Positions 16,854-26,938 of a stretch of DNA of 64,000 bases are shown piece by piece. The stretch is taken from positions 37,553-101,552 of the forward strand of contig NZ_KB849211.1 of the NCBI RefSeq assembly GCF_000368025.1. Reading direction: 5' to 3'. The notes beneath the pieces were generated by a model, which saw only the letters and a program-made list of their open reading frames with translations, had not been told where the DNA came from and made no database searches. The stretch's first letter is position 1; each line of letters opens with the position of its first letter. The position numbers and the translations under genes were made by a program. This stretch comes from Acinetobacter parvus DSM 16617 = CIP 108168 (lineage in GTDB: Bacteria; Pseudomonadota; Gammaproteobacteria; Pseudomonadales; Moraxellaceae).

Positions 16854-16897
16854 TTAAAAAAACCTGTTTTATCATTGTAAAACAGGTTTTTATTTTT
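16854..16897 (-). terminator. tamB terminator
   Basis: AAACCTGTTTT / AAAACAGGTTT hairpin with an ATCATTGT loop and flanking A/T runs, just after the tamB stop. Confidence 0.85.
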
Positions 16898-16902
16898 ACA
16901 TA

Positions 16903-19900
16903 CTAAAAACGCCAGTTATAGAAAATATCTATCGCGCGTTCCAAAGACTGACTCGCTTCCAGATATAAACGGCGGTTCATTTGATAACGTAAGGTGAGTT
17001 TATTCACAGGAGTAAACACACCTATGCCATAGCGGATAAATAAATCTGGTGTGATATACCCTGTCAGGCTGACTTGAGTATCATCTCCTGTACCCTGTGC
17101 GTCCAATGCCAGACCACTCAGACCAAAGGTTCGACCAATCTGGTTGGTTAAAGCCCGTGTACCCCCCAGACCCATACTGATACCAGCGGCTGCAATGGTA
17201 TTGTTCACGTCTGACTTAAAGCCTTCAGTATTGCTTAAACCACTGCCACCCTCATTGATACGTCCCGTAAGCAAGGCATTGAGGGCCTCTTGTTCTGACA
17301 AGCCAGCATCATTATAAACCTGAACATTCGGCACAGTTGCCGTACCTGTTACCCGTACCCCAACCATACTGCCTTGCACAGGTTTATTGGCATCAATATC
17401 CAGTGTTGGGTTGGCCAATGGCCCATTAAAACGGGCAATGGCTCGGTTCAAGTCCAGACTTTGACCATAGGCCTCAATTTTCACTTCCTGGCTCACCCCA
17501 ATCGCACCATTGGCACGCATTGCGGTTTCGAGACCACGCTGGGATAGATGCAAACGTCCAACGAGTGGAATATTACTTCCAAAGCCCTGGAAAACAACCT
17601 GATTGCCTAACGTCAGGGTCATATCAGCACGAATGTCCCACGGTTTTGCTGACTTTAAGGTTGCCAACAAGTCCTGTCCTTGCTGCACAACACGGACATC
17701 AGGCGAAACGTTAATCACGGTTGCGGTGGTTTCTGGCATTGAAATGCGCGCGCGAGGGACATCAATTGACCCTTTCAAGCTTAAGCGCTGATCAAATGGA
17801 TAAACATCAAGGCTTAAATCAGGCTGGACAATTGCAGTGATCATTGGTGCCTGACGAATCAACAGGTTGTCACCTTTTAAGGTCAATGCCAGATGTGGTT
17901 CTTCTTTCCAGTCAAAGCTACCCTTTAAGCGACCCACACCTTGCCCACTGTTAAACGCACCATCAATACTGGCTGAATCCTGACGGATTGAGGAATACAA
18001 CTGGATATTGGTGAGATTGACAGGCAATGAAATCATGCTGATGGCACCATTTTTCAGACGCATTTCACCTGTGAATTGAGGTTGAGTTAAAGTCCCATTC
18101 ACTTTACCAGCAAGTGCAAGCGTGCCCGCCATTGAACGGACATCCTTGATAAATGGTTTAAAAACTTTTAACTGAACATCATCAAAAGCTACTTCGCCAC
18201 GCATTGGCATATTATCCTGAAAAGGATTGACAATCACATTCGCATAACCCGTTCCAATATCTGGGGTTTTCATGTCGATACGGAACAACAACCCATCACT
18301 GACACTCTTTGCAATCAGGCTCAACTCATCATAAGTCATGGTGGTGGCTGGTTCTTGTGGATCATCTGCCGCCAAGCCAATCTCACCCTTGCGTGTCACC
18401 AGGCTGGCATCAATTTTTGGACGGTTACCCTGAACCCATGAGGCCTTGGCATAACCATTCAATTGACCCGTAACCGCCAATCCTTCTGGCATAAAAGCAG
18501 TAAAGTCATTTAAGTCGATATTTTTGGTAATGACAGAGACATTACCCTTGGCCTGACTAATACGTGCAGGCTGATCCAGACATAACTGGCTGTGTGCACT
18601 CTGCCAGCAATGCTGCCCAACATACAGTTCGGATAATCGGGTTGAATACACAATCGCCGCATTTTGATTTTGCACAAGATTGATACGTGGCGAAGCAAAG
18701 TTTCCTTTTTGCAGTTGCCCCAGCCATTCATTGTTTGAGTTAAAGCCGCCTGCAAGCTGTAGATAGAAATTTGATTGTCGATTTTTGCTTTCAACTTTTA
18801 ATACATGCGCCTTACGTGTTCCAGCCAGATTGACCGTAGCATTCTCGATTTCACGATTGCCACTGCGTAAATGGTCAATTTTTGCAGCCAATAACGTTGG
18901 GGTGGTTTCTGATGTTGGCAATTCACCCTGAATACGCAACGATCTAACACTTGCCACATCCTTGAATGCAAAATTATCCACGGCAATATTTGCGATTGCC
19001 TTTAAGCGTGGCTGGGACTGCACATTCAGGCTGCCATAGGCACGGCCTTTCAGACCTGGATATAGTTCATAGAGTGCAGGTGCATTGAGCTTGATTTTCA
19101 GGCTTTGGGCATTACCCGTTGCCTGTAACTGATTTTGTGCATAGGAAAAATATAAATCATTGGCTTCAAACTGTTGTGGCAAAAAGCCTTTCTGGTTGGA
19201 ATCCAGCAAGAGCGTCAGGTTGCCGCGTCCCCTGATTGGCTTATTATTAATAAAACCAGCGGCATTCAGTTGACGGATATCAATACGTTTTAGCTGTTCA
19301 GACCAGACACCCTGTGTTTTTACGTGACCAGACACTTCACCCTTAACACTGGAAACGAAATATTGGGGTTTAAAACGTACCAGTGAGGCATCCAGATCCC
19401 AACCCAATTTATCTTTAAGATTGACTGCGCCAGTGGCATAGACTTTACCCGCTACACCATCATGTTTTAGCTGATTGATCTTAATGTATTCAGGTGTACC
19501 CGCAATATTGATTTTTAATAAGCCATTGCCCTGATTTAAGGCATTGAGTGAGCCATCATAATTCACGGCAAAACTTTTAAAGCCGCCACCCGCTTTTTGA
19601 TCATGGAAGATAAGAGCCGCTGTACTTTTTCCTTTTAAGGCAACCGTTTCAGTTTTACCTGCCTGGGCCAGTTGTCCCTTGAGATCAATCTGGTCAAATT
19701 GAATGATCTGCTGGTTGGGTTTGGCAAAACCAGTCGCTTTAATCTGACCGTTAAGTAGATTAACAGGTGCTGTTGCAACCACTGTCTGCGGATTAAAATT
19801 TTGTGCCTGTAGCTGTGCCTGCCATGCAAGCTGCTGCTTTTCATTTGGCAGTTTCACCTTGGCCTGACCTGTTAGGCTGCCTTTTTCAGCCTGATAATGG

Positions 19901-21411
19901 AAACGTTCCACATCTAAAAGATCACCTTTTACATCAAAGCGTGCATTATACTGTCCTGTTGGTAACAGTGTTTTCTCATGCGGACGCACCTTGGTTGACA
20001 CATAGATATCCTGTTGTCCCTCTTTCAGCGTAACATCAGTATACCCTTCGGCACTACTCAACCAGCCAATATAAGGCACAGCCCGATCAATTCCTTGCCA
20101 TGCAATATTTAACATCATTGGTTGAGCTTTGTGATCTTTTGCCTCAGCCTGATTGAGCTTGATGGCCCAGCTTTCGTATTTATCGAAATCAAGATTGGCT
20201 TTTAAGGACAGCCCTTTTTCCATTGAACCTGATGAACTTAGGTTTGCGTCCAGATTGGGCGGCAAGAAATCCTGAGCCACTTGCGGCAAAGTTTTATCTT
20301 TCGGGTTTAATTTTTCCAAACGCCCCTTAACATCCCATGACACATGATTATGCCAATTCACCACACCCTTAAGACCAACCCTACCACCCATCAACTGACC
20401 ATTAAAATCATTGATATTGAGCTGGTTTTTCAAGTCAGTATCCATCAGGGCATTATATTTCCCCTCAGGAATCTGTTCACCTTTCAGGTCGGTATCCAGT
20501 GTCAGAAGTAACTTTTGAATGTCACCGTTAAACCGCGCCACGCCATCTTTTGCAAATAATTTCTGTTCTTTTAGCAAGGGTAAATGATAATTTTTAAAGA
20601 ACAATTCGCCGTTCATTGGTACACGGTCACGTACAGGATGAACCACAACCCAACCTGTGAGTAGATCAGGGGTACGGGTTGCAACTCCTGCCTTTAAGGT
20701 ATCAAGTGTTCCTCTGGCGACAACCTTGATAATCTGGATATCCAGACTTTTTAATGAGGGAATTATCAGGTCAGTTTTGAGATTCAATGGGTATTTACCG
20801 ATAAAATCCATTTCACCTGTTGCATGCTGGAGCGCCAGATAACCCATATCCATGCGGGAGTCTTCGAACTTAAGCTTTGTTCCCGACCATAAGGCATTCT
20901 TTAAATAAATATCACTAAAGTCGATCTTCGAGGTGCTGGTCTTGATTTGAAGATGGTCTATAGTTGCCTCATCTACCCTTAATACAAAAGGCAATTTAAT
21001 CGCATCAAAGGAAAATGGTTTACCTGATGGCGGTTTTTTATTCACAATCCTTAAGTTACGTACATCGGCATGGCTTAAGTGCAGTTCCTTGTCTAACAGG
21101 GCACGCCAGCCTAAAGACACATCGACCCGATCCAGCGACACATCCACAGCCTTGACTTGCAGCAATACATTTTTCAGGATGATCCCTGAAAGCAGGTTGC
21201 CACCCTCATATTCATATTTAATGACTTTCTGGCTTTGCAGCACACGATCCAGTAGGAAAAGGCTTCCCTTGTCCGTAGACATCATCACCATTAACGAGCT
21301 GACCAGCAATAAAAGAATGATCAGCACAATCAGCGCAATGCTTCGAAGAATGCGCCGTTGCCGTCTTGGTCTTGTTGGAGGTAACTGCTGTTGTGCTTCC
21401 GTCATAATCAA
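16903..21411 (-). CDS. tamB: TamB, translocation and assembly module inner-membrane subunit
   Basis: A 1502-residue envelope-spanning protein. An N-terminal signal anchor (about residues 23-47, SIALIVLIILLLLVSSLMVM) is followed by a very long beta-rich AsmA/VPS13-like region, and the conserved C-terminal TamB domain (DUF490) ends TLRYQMNRRLYLEASQSLER. Family members form a hydrophobic groove linking the inner membrane to TamA and act in phospholipid transport and assembly of some outer-membrane proteins. It lies 40 bp downstream of tamA in the same direction, so it is probably one operon. It is somewhat longer than the E. coli protein. Confidence 0.93.
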   Translation of the reverse strand: MIMTEAQQQLPPTRPRRQRRILRSIALIVLIILLLLVSSLMVMMSTDKGSLFLLDRVLQSQKVIKYEYEGGNLLSGIILKNVLLQVKAVDVSLDRVDVSLGWRALLDKELHLSHADVRNLRIVNKKPPSGKPFSFDAIKLPFVLRVDEATIDHLQIKTSTSKIDFSDIYLKNALWSGTKLKFEDSRMDMGYLALQHATGEMDFIGKYPLNLKTDLIIPSLKSLDIQIIKVVARGTLDTLKAGVATRTPDLLTGWVVVHPVRDRVPMNGELFFKNYHLPLLKEQKLFAKDGVARFNGDIQKLLLTLDTDLKGEQIPEGKYNALMDTDLKNQLNINDFNGQLMGGRVGLKGVVNWHNHVSWDVKGRLEKLNPKDKTLPQVAQDFLPPNLDANLSSSGSMEKGLSLKANLDFDKYESWAIKLNQAEAKDHKAQPMMLNIAWQGIDRAVPYIGWLSSAEGYTDVTLKEGQQDIYVSTKVRPHEKTLLPTGQYNARFDVKGDLLDVERFHYQAEKGSLTGQAKVKLPNEKQQLAWQAQLQAQNFNPQTVVATAPVNLLNGQIKATGFAKPNQQIIQFDQIDLKGQLAQAGKTETVALKGKSTAALIFHDQKAGGGFKSFAVNYDGSLNALNQGNGLLKINIAGTPEYIKINQLKHDGVAGKVYATGAVNLKDKLGWDLDASLVRFKPQYFVSSVKGEVSGHVKTQGVWSEQLKRIDIRQLNAAGFINNKPIRGRGNLTLLLDSNQKGFLPQQFEANDLYFSYAQNQLQATGNAQSLKIKLNAPALYELYPGLKGRAYGSLNVQSQPRLKAIANIAVDNFAFKDVASVRSLRIQGELPTSETTPTLLAAKIDHLRSGNREIENATVNLAGTRKAHVLKVESKNRQSNFYLQLAGGFNSNNEWLGQLQKGNFASPRINLVQNQNAAIVYSTRLSELYVGQHCWQSAHSQLCLDQPARISQAKGNVSVITKNIDLNDFTAFMPEGLAVTGQLNGYAKASWVQGNRPKIDASLVTRKGEIGLAADDPQEPATTMTYDELSLIAKSVSDGLLFRIDMKTPDIGTGYANVIVNPFQDNMPMRGEVAFDDVQLKVFKPFIKDVRSMAGTLALAGKVNGTLTQPQFTGEMRLKNGAISMISLPVNLTNIQLYSSIRQDSASIDGAFNSGQGVGRLKGSFDWKEEPHLALTLKGDNLLIRQAPMITAIVQPDLSLDVYPFDQRLSLKGSIDVPRARISMPETTATVINVSPDVRVVQQGQDLLATLKSAKPWDIRADMTLTLGNQVVFQGFGSNIPLVGRLHLSQRGLETAMRANGAIGVSQEVKIEAYGQSLDLNRAIARFNGPLANPTLDIDANKPVQGSMVGVRVTGTATVPNVQVYNDAGLSEQEALNALLTGRINEGGSGLSNTEGFKSDVNNTIAAAGISMGLGGTRALTNQIGRTFGLSGLALDAQGTGDDTQVSLTGYITPDLFIRYGIGVFTPVNKLTLRYQMNRRLYLEASQSLERAIDIFYNWRF

Positions 21412-21451
21412 CCTGAATTGTTTGACCTTTTAAAGGTTTTTTAAAAAGTTA

Positions 21452-24175
21452 TTAAAGCTGTGGACCAATAAAGAAATGCAGTCGGATTGGGTTGTTGTCA
21501 TTCGAGATACCTGAAGCAACATCTAGGCGAATCGGCCCAATCGGTGATCTCCAGCGTATGCCCAAACCAATACTGTACTCGGTTGGATTGCTAAACTGCT
21601 TATCATAGGCATTACCAAAATCAGAAAATATCGCTGCACGCCAGCCATCTTTAAATTGATAGTTATACTCAAGTGATCCCACGGCCAAGGCCTGTCCACC
21701 AATTTTATAGCCACCTTCTTCTGGTGATAGGCTCTTGTAGTCAAAACCGCGTAACGACTGATCCCCACCTGTGAAGAAACGTAAATTATAAGGAACCTTG
21801 TTGAAGTTGTCGGTAAAGATATAGCTGGTGTCGCCACGCCCCACAAACTGGTGGTTGTCATTTTCACCCATTGAATAGATAAAACGCCAGCCTCCCGTCA
21901 GGATGGCCATGTTGGCATCTGTCAATAATGATTCTGTACCCAACTCAACCTTGTAAATCTGTTTAAAGCCTTTGGTTGGGTTTAAAGGTGAATTGGCATT
22001 GGTTTTTGACGCTTCATAACTGAGCAGCAAGGATTCCTGTTCGGAGTCGATTCCTGAAACCTTAAACGCGTCAGGAAGTTCATTGACATCAATATCGCCT
22101 TTTTTGGTTAGGCGATCTAAACGGTAACGTAAACCAATGATGTGTTGCCAATCACCCAAAGGATTTTTAATAACACGTTCACCACCTAAAACAGCAGACT
22201 CAACCAATAAATTAATATCTGGGCCAATGTCATTGCGCTCTTCACGTTCATAACCACCGACAAGGTTGAAATAGTCATTAAGAGGATGCTTGTAGGGAAT
22301 ACTATAGCGTCCATCAATGGACTGACGAATCTGCGACAATTCAATGTTGGCATCAAAAGAATGTCCATATTTATTGACAATGGCACGACGATACTGGCTA
22401 CGAATACGCGCACCTGTATCAGTTCCATAACCGACACCCGTTTCCAGACTATTTAATTTATCGGCATTCAATGTCACCACGATTGGAATTTTTTTCTCGA
22501 TTCGGGTTTGCTCTTCAAGCTTGTGGCGTTCCTCATCTTCATCATCATGGTCATGTGAACGTGGTGCTGTGCGGGCAACTGAATAGGCCTGTGCAGACTC
22601 GCCACCAGAGAATACGGTCTCATCGACCACATTTTGTGTGACTTCCTGTGCAGAGGTAACTTTCTGACGTGCCAGATCAGCCTTTTGCTGACTATTCATC
22701 AACTGTGACTGCTGAAGTTTCTGCTGGTCTACCAATGCCTGTAAGTCAGGCGCCAATTCCAAAGGAGGTTGAATCGGGTCTGGCTTGATGGTGTCAACAA
22801 GGGTGTAATTGAAATAACGGGTATTGGTCAGGTTATTTGCTAAGACATTGACACGCCAAAATGCGTAGTCATTACCCTCTTTCCACGGTGCCAAACTATC
22901 AAGCACTTTTTGGGTAAGCGGCAGTGGCTTGCTTGGGTCACTCATACGGTATTCGACTTTTTTCAGCTTATAACGCTCACCCGTCTCATATTTCAGGTTG
23001 ATCTCTGCTGTTTTATCAGGCTGCGTAATCTTGACATCATGCAAACGCCAGTAGGCATCAAAGAAACCGTTATCATTGGCTGCACTGACAATTTTTGTTT
23101 TGGTTTCTTCGTATTTGCCATGATTAAAGATATCACCCTCATCCTGTTCTGGAATTAAACGAATCACTTGTAGTTGAGGTAATCTTTCACCAGCCCCCGA
23201 AAATTCAATATTTTGCTCTTTAATCAGGATAGGCTCATTGGGTGTGACAATCACTCTGACCCTGCTGTCACTCAACCGTTCAAATTTATATACCGCATTA
23301 TAATAACCAACCGCCTGTGCAGCTTGATTGGTTAAGGCCCTTAACTGGGGTAAAGCCAGATTGAAGTCTTCAAAAGCCTCTTGAGTAAAGCTGGATAGTT
23401 TGGCCTTGATATTGGTGGCAAGTACGGGAGGTGCACCCGTCACATCAGCAGTGATACGTGGAGTTTTTTCGGCATTAAGCAGGTTTTCAGGATGGAACCG
23501 ATTCCATATCTTTCTAAAAAATCCGACTTTTTCCTGTGATGATTCAGGCTGGGGCTGGAACTCAGGCAGGGTTCGTCCTGCTTCATTGGCCTCAACCACA
23601 ATTTTACTGTCGGTCTGGATGTCCTGCATCAGTTTGTCAATGTTGACAGGGGCCTTGGTGACTTCCGTGAGCTCAGTTTGTGAAACATCATTGACCAGCA
23701 CAGCAGGCGTTTTTGCCGCATTGTCACGGGAATTCTGGGCTTCTTTTTTCGCCTCTTCAGCTACACGGAAAATTTCATCTGCCATGCCCTGATCAATCGT
23801 CATGCTGGGCAAATCTTCCAGATTGTCTTCCATTTGGATCGGTTTTAATTCTTCAATCTGGTTTGCGGCCTGTTCCTGCTGTTTTAACGCAGCCAAACTG
23901 TCTTGTTGTGGTACCGAAACGGTTTGGGGTTCACTGTCCAGTTGCGGTTGAGGTGATATGGTTTCAGCAACTGTTTTTGCCTCAAGCTGTGTAGTTGAGG
24001 ATTCCAGCGCTTCATTTTTAGCCAGCTCCGTGATTTTTTCCTGTGCACAAGCAACTGATATACAAGAACTAATCAGAAACCCACCACAAATAAGTTTAGG
24101 AAAGCCCTGCATTTTAAAAATTAAATGCATAGAATGACTCAGTGCAGACGGTTTAAACTTTGCTTGAGATGGCAT
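21452..24175 (-). CDS. tamA: TamA, outer-membrane Omp85 family assembly protein
   Basis: An outer-membrane Omp85 protein of 907 residues, against about 580 in E. coli TamA. After a signal region (about residues 28-44, ending VACAQ) comes an unusual Gln/Glu/Pro-rich stretch to about residue 250. POTRA-like repeats follow from about 263 (FTQEAFEDFNLALPQLRAL). Before the barrel there is an inserted polar segment (about 480-560) with the acidic/His run RSHDHDDEDEERHKLEEQ. The barrel includes GGDQSLRGFDYKSLSPEEGG, which carries the Omp85 (V/I)RG(F/Y)-type motif, and ends IRLHFFIGPQL. It pairs with tamB. Confidence 0.9.
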   Translation of the reverse strand: MPSQAKFKPSALSHSMHLIFKMQGFPKLICGGFLISSCISVACAQEKITELAKNEALESSTTQLEAKTVAETISPQPQLDSEPQTVSVPQQDSLAALKQQEQAANQIEELKPIQMEDNLEDLPSMTIDQGMADEIFRVAEEAKKEAQNSRDNAAKTPAVLVNDVSQTELTEVTKAPVNIDKLMQDIQTDSKIVVEANEAGRTLPEFQPQPESSQEKVGFFRKIWNRFHPENLLNAEKTPRITADVTGAPPVLATNIKAKLSSFTQEAFEDFNLALPQLRALTNQAAQAVGYYNAVYKFERLSDSRVRVIVTPNEPILIKEQNIEFSGAGERLPQLQVIRLIPEQDEGDIFNHGKYEETKTKIVSAANDNGFFDAYWRLHDVKITQPDKTAEINLKYETGERYKLKKVEYRMSDPSKPLPLTQKVLDSLAPWKEGNDYAFWRVNVLANNLTNTRYFNYTLVDTIKPDPIQPPLELAPDLQALVDQQKLQQSQLMNSQQKADLARQKVTSAQEVTQNVVDETVFSGGESAQAYSVARTAPRSHDHDDEDEERHKLEEQTRIEKKIPIVVTLNADKLNSLETGVGYGTDTGARIRSQYRRAIVNKYGHSFDANIELSQIRQSIDGRYSIPYKHPLNDYFNLVGGYEREERNDIGPDINLLVESAVLGGERVIKNPLGDWQHIIGLRYRLDRLTKKGDIDVNELPDAFKVSGIDSEQESLLLSYEASKTNANSPLNPTKGFKQIYKVELGTESLLTDANMAILTGGWRFIYSMGENDNHQFVGRGDTSYIFTDNFNKVPYNLRFFTGGDQSLRGFDYKSLSPEEGGYKIGGQALAVGSLEYNYQFKDGWRAAIFSDFGNAYDKQFSNPTEYSIGLGIRWRSPIGPIRLDVASGISNDNNPIRLHFFIGPQL

Positions 24176-24338
24176 GTAGAACTCTAAACTTATTTTTTAA
24201 TGTGTCGTTTTTTGTGGATAAAAATTTATTCAAATCTTTGATTTTCATCCAATCAAACATTAAAAAATATCATACATGCATTTTAGTGCATTTTTACAGT
24301 TCGTCACATTTTTTTATAAAACACAATGAAGTGAACAA

Positions 24339-25661
24339 ATGATGAAACAAGATGACCGCTTAATGACATCTCGTCGGTTTGCACCGATGTTTTTCACTCA
24401 ATTTTTTGGTGCGCTCAACGACAATGTTTATAAGCAGGCGCTCCTTCTGGTGATTACCTATGGCTGGATTCAACAACAGTCTGCACCCATCAGCACACTC
24501 AACAATTTAGCCGCTTTACTGTTTATATTGCCCTACTTTCTCTTCTCCGCCACCGCAGGACAGATTGCCGATAAATACGAGCGTTCTCAACTAATCCGCT
24601 TTATCAAGATTCTTGAGATCGTGATTATGCTGATTGGGAGCGCAGGTTTCTTACTGGGTAATTTATGGCTACTGTTATTTGCCTTATTCCTGATGGGAAC
24701 ACATTCCACCTGTTTTGGGCCAATCAAGTACGCCATTCTGCCTGAAATCCTTAAACCACAGGAATTGATGTCGGGAAATGCATTGTTCCAGTCGGGTACA
24801 TCTATCGCCATTTTGGTGGGTATGATTCTGGGCGGTGCGGTGATTGCCTCATCTGAGGGTAATTTGCTGTGGATTAGCATCACAGTGGTAACTATTGCCT
24901 GCTTAGGCTATTTATCCAGCCGTTTTATTCTGCCGCAAAAAGTGGCCGAGCCTGACCTTAAAATTGACTGGAACTTTTTTCGAACCAGCTTCCAAACCTT
25001 GAAATATGTCAAAGGCATCCCTTTGATTTTTACGATTCTGCTTGGCAATTCATGGTACTGGTTTTATGGGGCAACTTATCTCACCCAGATTCCCCAGCTT
25101 AGCCAACAAAATCTCCACGCTTCAGAAAATGTGGTTAGCTTATTACTTACCTTTTTCTCCATCGGCATTGGTGTAGGTTCACTACTATGCCGAAAGATTG
25201 GTGGGCGTGAAATTAATATTAAGATGGTGCCTTATGGCGCGATTGGCTTAACCTTATTTGCGGTTTATCTGGCTGCAAGCCTTGCTTTTGTGCCTGAACG
25301 CACAGGCGAACTGCTTTCATTAAAAGATATGTTTACAGGTGGCATGGTGTATTACCATGTCATGCTTGCCGTAACCTTACTGGGAATTAGCGGCGGGTTT
25401 TATATCGTCCCACTCTATGCCATGATGCAAGCCTATTCACCACGTTCCCATCGTGCCCGTGTGGTGGCGGCGAATAATATTTTAAATGCGGTGTTCATGG
25501 TGTCCTCTGCAATTTTCTCAATTTTAATCTTAAGCATTTTAAAAATTGATATTAAAATCTTGTTTATCATCACCGCCATTTTAAGTGCGATTTTTTCATT
25601 CTGGTTATTAAAACGACTTAAACCCTTGCTGGCAGATACGTCGAATACTTTAGAGGATTAA
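24339..25661 (+). CDS. LplT-like major facilitator transporter
   Basis: A 440-residue, 12-helix MFS protein resembling LplT or the transporter half of Aas fusions, which flip lysophospholipids across the inner membrane. The start MTSRRFAPMFFTQFFGALND with NVYKQALLL is typical of the family, and TCFGPIKYAILPEILKPQEL is its cytoplasmic loop signature. There is no acyltransferase or acyl-ACP synthetase domain. It sits 3 bp before coq7 and is probably co-transcribed. Substrate is inferred from family only. Confidence 0.82.
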   Translation: MMKQDDRLMTSRRFAPMFFTQFFGALNDNVYKQALLLVITYGWIQQQSAPISTLNNLAALLFILPYFLFSATAGQIADKYERSQLIRFIKILEIVIMLIGSAGFLLGNLWLLLFALFLMGTHSTCFGPIKYAILPEILKPQELMSGNALFQSGTSIAILVGMILGGAVIASSEGNLLWISITVVTIACLGYLSSRFILPQKVAEPDLKIDWNFFRTSFQTLKYVKGIPLIFTILLGNSWYWFYGATYLTQIPQLSQQNLHASENVVSLLLTFFSIGIGVGSLLCRKIGGREINIKMVPYGAIGLTLFAVYLAASLAFVPERTGELLSLKDMFTGGMVYYHVMLAVTLLGISGGFYIVPLYAMMQAYSPRSHRARVVAANNILNAVFMVSSAIFSILILSILKIDIKILFIITAILSAIFSFWLLKRLKPLLADTSNTLED

Positions 25662-25664
25662 TCT

Positions 25665-26300
25665 ATGCGTCATTACACAGGTCTCGATAAACTGATCAAC
25701 TCATTTGACCAGGCACTGCGTAGTTTGGTTCCAGGTGCGACAAGCTCCCAACGTACAAACCCTGCTACCGATGAACCATCACAGTTATGTGTCAGTGATG
25801 CCCGTCATGTCGCAGGTTTAATGCGTGTCAATCATAGTGGTGAAGTTTGTGCTCAGGCGCTTTATCATGGTCAGGCACTGACAGCAAAACTCCCCCATGT
25901 ACGTCAGGAAATGCAGCAAGCGGCGATTGAGGAACAGGATCATTTGGCATGGTGTGAAGATCGTTTGAAAGAACTAGACAGCCACACCAGTGTACTCAAT
26001 CCAATCTGGTACGGTCTCTCCTATGGTATGGGTGCCATTGCAGGCATTGCTGGGGACAAATACAGTCTCGGCTTTGTCGCTGAAACGGAACGTCAAGTCA
26101 GCCAGCATTTACAGCAACATTTGCAACAACTGCCCGAACATGATGAACGTTCACGCAAAATATTAGAGCAAATGAATGAAGATGAGCTGCATCATCGTGA
26201 TACCGCCTTACAGGCTGGCGGCGTGGACTTACCCGTGCCAGTCAAAATCACCATGACTGCAATTTCAAAATTGATGACAAAAACCAGTTATTATCTTTAA
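25665..26300 (+). CDS. coq7: Demethoxyubiquinone hydroxylase Coq7
   Basis: Di-iron monooxygenase that adds a hydroxyl group to the demethoxyubiquinol ring in ubiquinone synthesis, at the inner membrane. The 211-residue length is normal. Two helical iron-binding repeats are visible: MRVNHSGEVCAQALYHGQ with the downstream AAIEEQDHLAWC, and FVAETERQVSQHL with MNEDELHHRDTA. Acinetobacter use this Coq7-type enzyme in place of the UbiF flavoprotein of E. coli. It is close behind the LplT-like gene. Confidence 0.95.
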   Translation: MRHYTGLDKLINSFDQALRSLVPGATSSQRTNPATDEPSQLCVSDARHVAGLMRVNHSGEVCAQALYHGQALTAKLPHVRQEMQQAAIEEQDHLAWCEDRLKELDSHTSVLNPIWYGLSYGMGAIAGIAGDKYSLGFVAETERQVSQHLQQHLQQLPEHDERSRKILEQMNEDELHHRDTALQAGGVDLPVPVKITMTAISKLMTKTSYYL

Positions 26301-26308
26301 GAAATTAA

Positions 26309-26331
26309 GGGAGTCATATCGAATGACTCCC
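26309..26331. terminator. Hairpin between coq7 and DUF2799 gene
   Basis: GGGAGTCAT / ATGACTCCC perfect 9-bp stem with an ATCGA loop between two convergent genes. The T-run is poor, so it is a weak or factor-assisted terminator. Confidence 0.6.
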
Positions 26332-26345
26332 GCTTATATCAACGC

Positions 26346-26897
26346 TTAACGTAATCCATGCTCTGCCTTAAATCGTTCCAGATTCCTAACCGCATTCTGA
26401 TAACGAGATTGCACAGCACTACTGTTTAAGCGTAAATCATAAAGCCGTTTTTTGTAATCATCCCGATCTTTTACCGATAAATCTTTACGTTCCAATTCTT
26501 TGAGATAGTAGTTTAAATCACTTTGTGAACGGTTAAATTCTGAATTCGCCTGATAATAATTATTGGCAACCTGATAATACCTTCGTAGAGACTCACGCTT
26601 TTCCAAAGGACAAACCCGAAAATCACCACGCCCCTCTAATGCCTCATTGAAAATGGTTTCAGGTCGGCAATAATAGCTCAAACCTTTCTGATAACCTTTT
26701 TCATATAGGCTTTGATTTGGAATAATATTGGCTTTTTGACAAGAGGAATAATACTGGTCCAAACGTGATTCGCGCCCAGCCGCACCATCTTTTTCGCCGA
26801 CATTTAACCAGTTTGCAGTTTTACATTGTTCAACGCTCATGGCGGCACAACCAGAAAGCAAAAACGTCAAAATAGAAAATGGTAAAATAATTTTCAT
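26346..26897 (-). CDS. DUF2799 lipoprotein
   Basis: A 183-residue lipoprotein with the signal peptide and lipobox FSILTFLLSGCAAM. The mature part follows the DUF2799 pattern: QCKTANWLNVGEKDGAAG, then a Cys-containing YYSSCQKANIIPNQSLYEKG and GLSYYCRPE. The C-terminal 60 residues are strongly charged and helical (LKELERKDLSVKDRDDYKKR), consistent with a coiled coil. Function unknown. Confidence 0.8.
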   Translation of the reverse strand: MKIILPFSILTFLLSGCAAMSVEQCKTANWLNVGEKDGAAGRESRLDQYYSSCQKANIIPNQSLYEKGYQKGLSYYCRPETIFNEALEGRGDFRVCPLEKRESLRRYYQVANNYYQANSEFNRSQSDLNYYLKELERKDLSVKDRDDYKKRLYDLRLNSSAVQSRYQNAVRNLERFKAEHGLR

Positions 26898-26938
26898 ACA
26901 ACTATTCCTATTATTATCAATTTATTTACAGCAAAACA

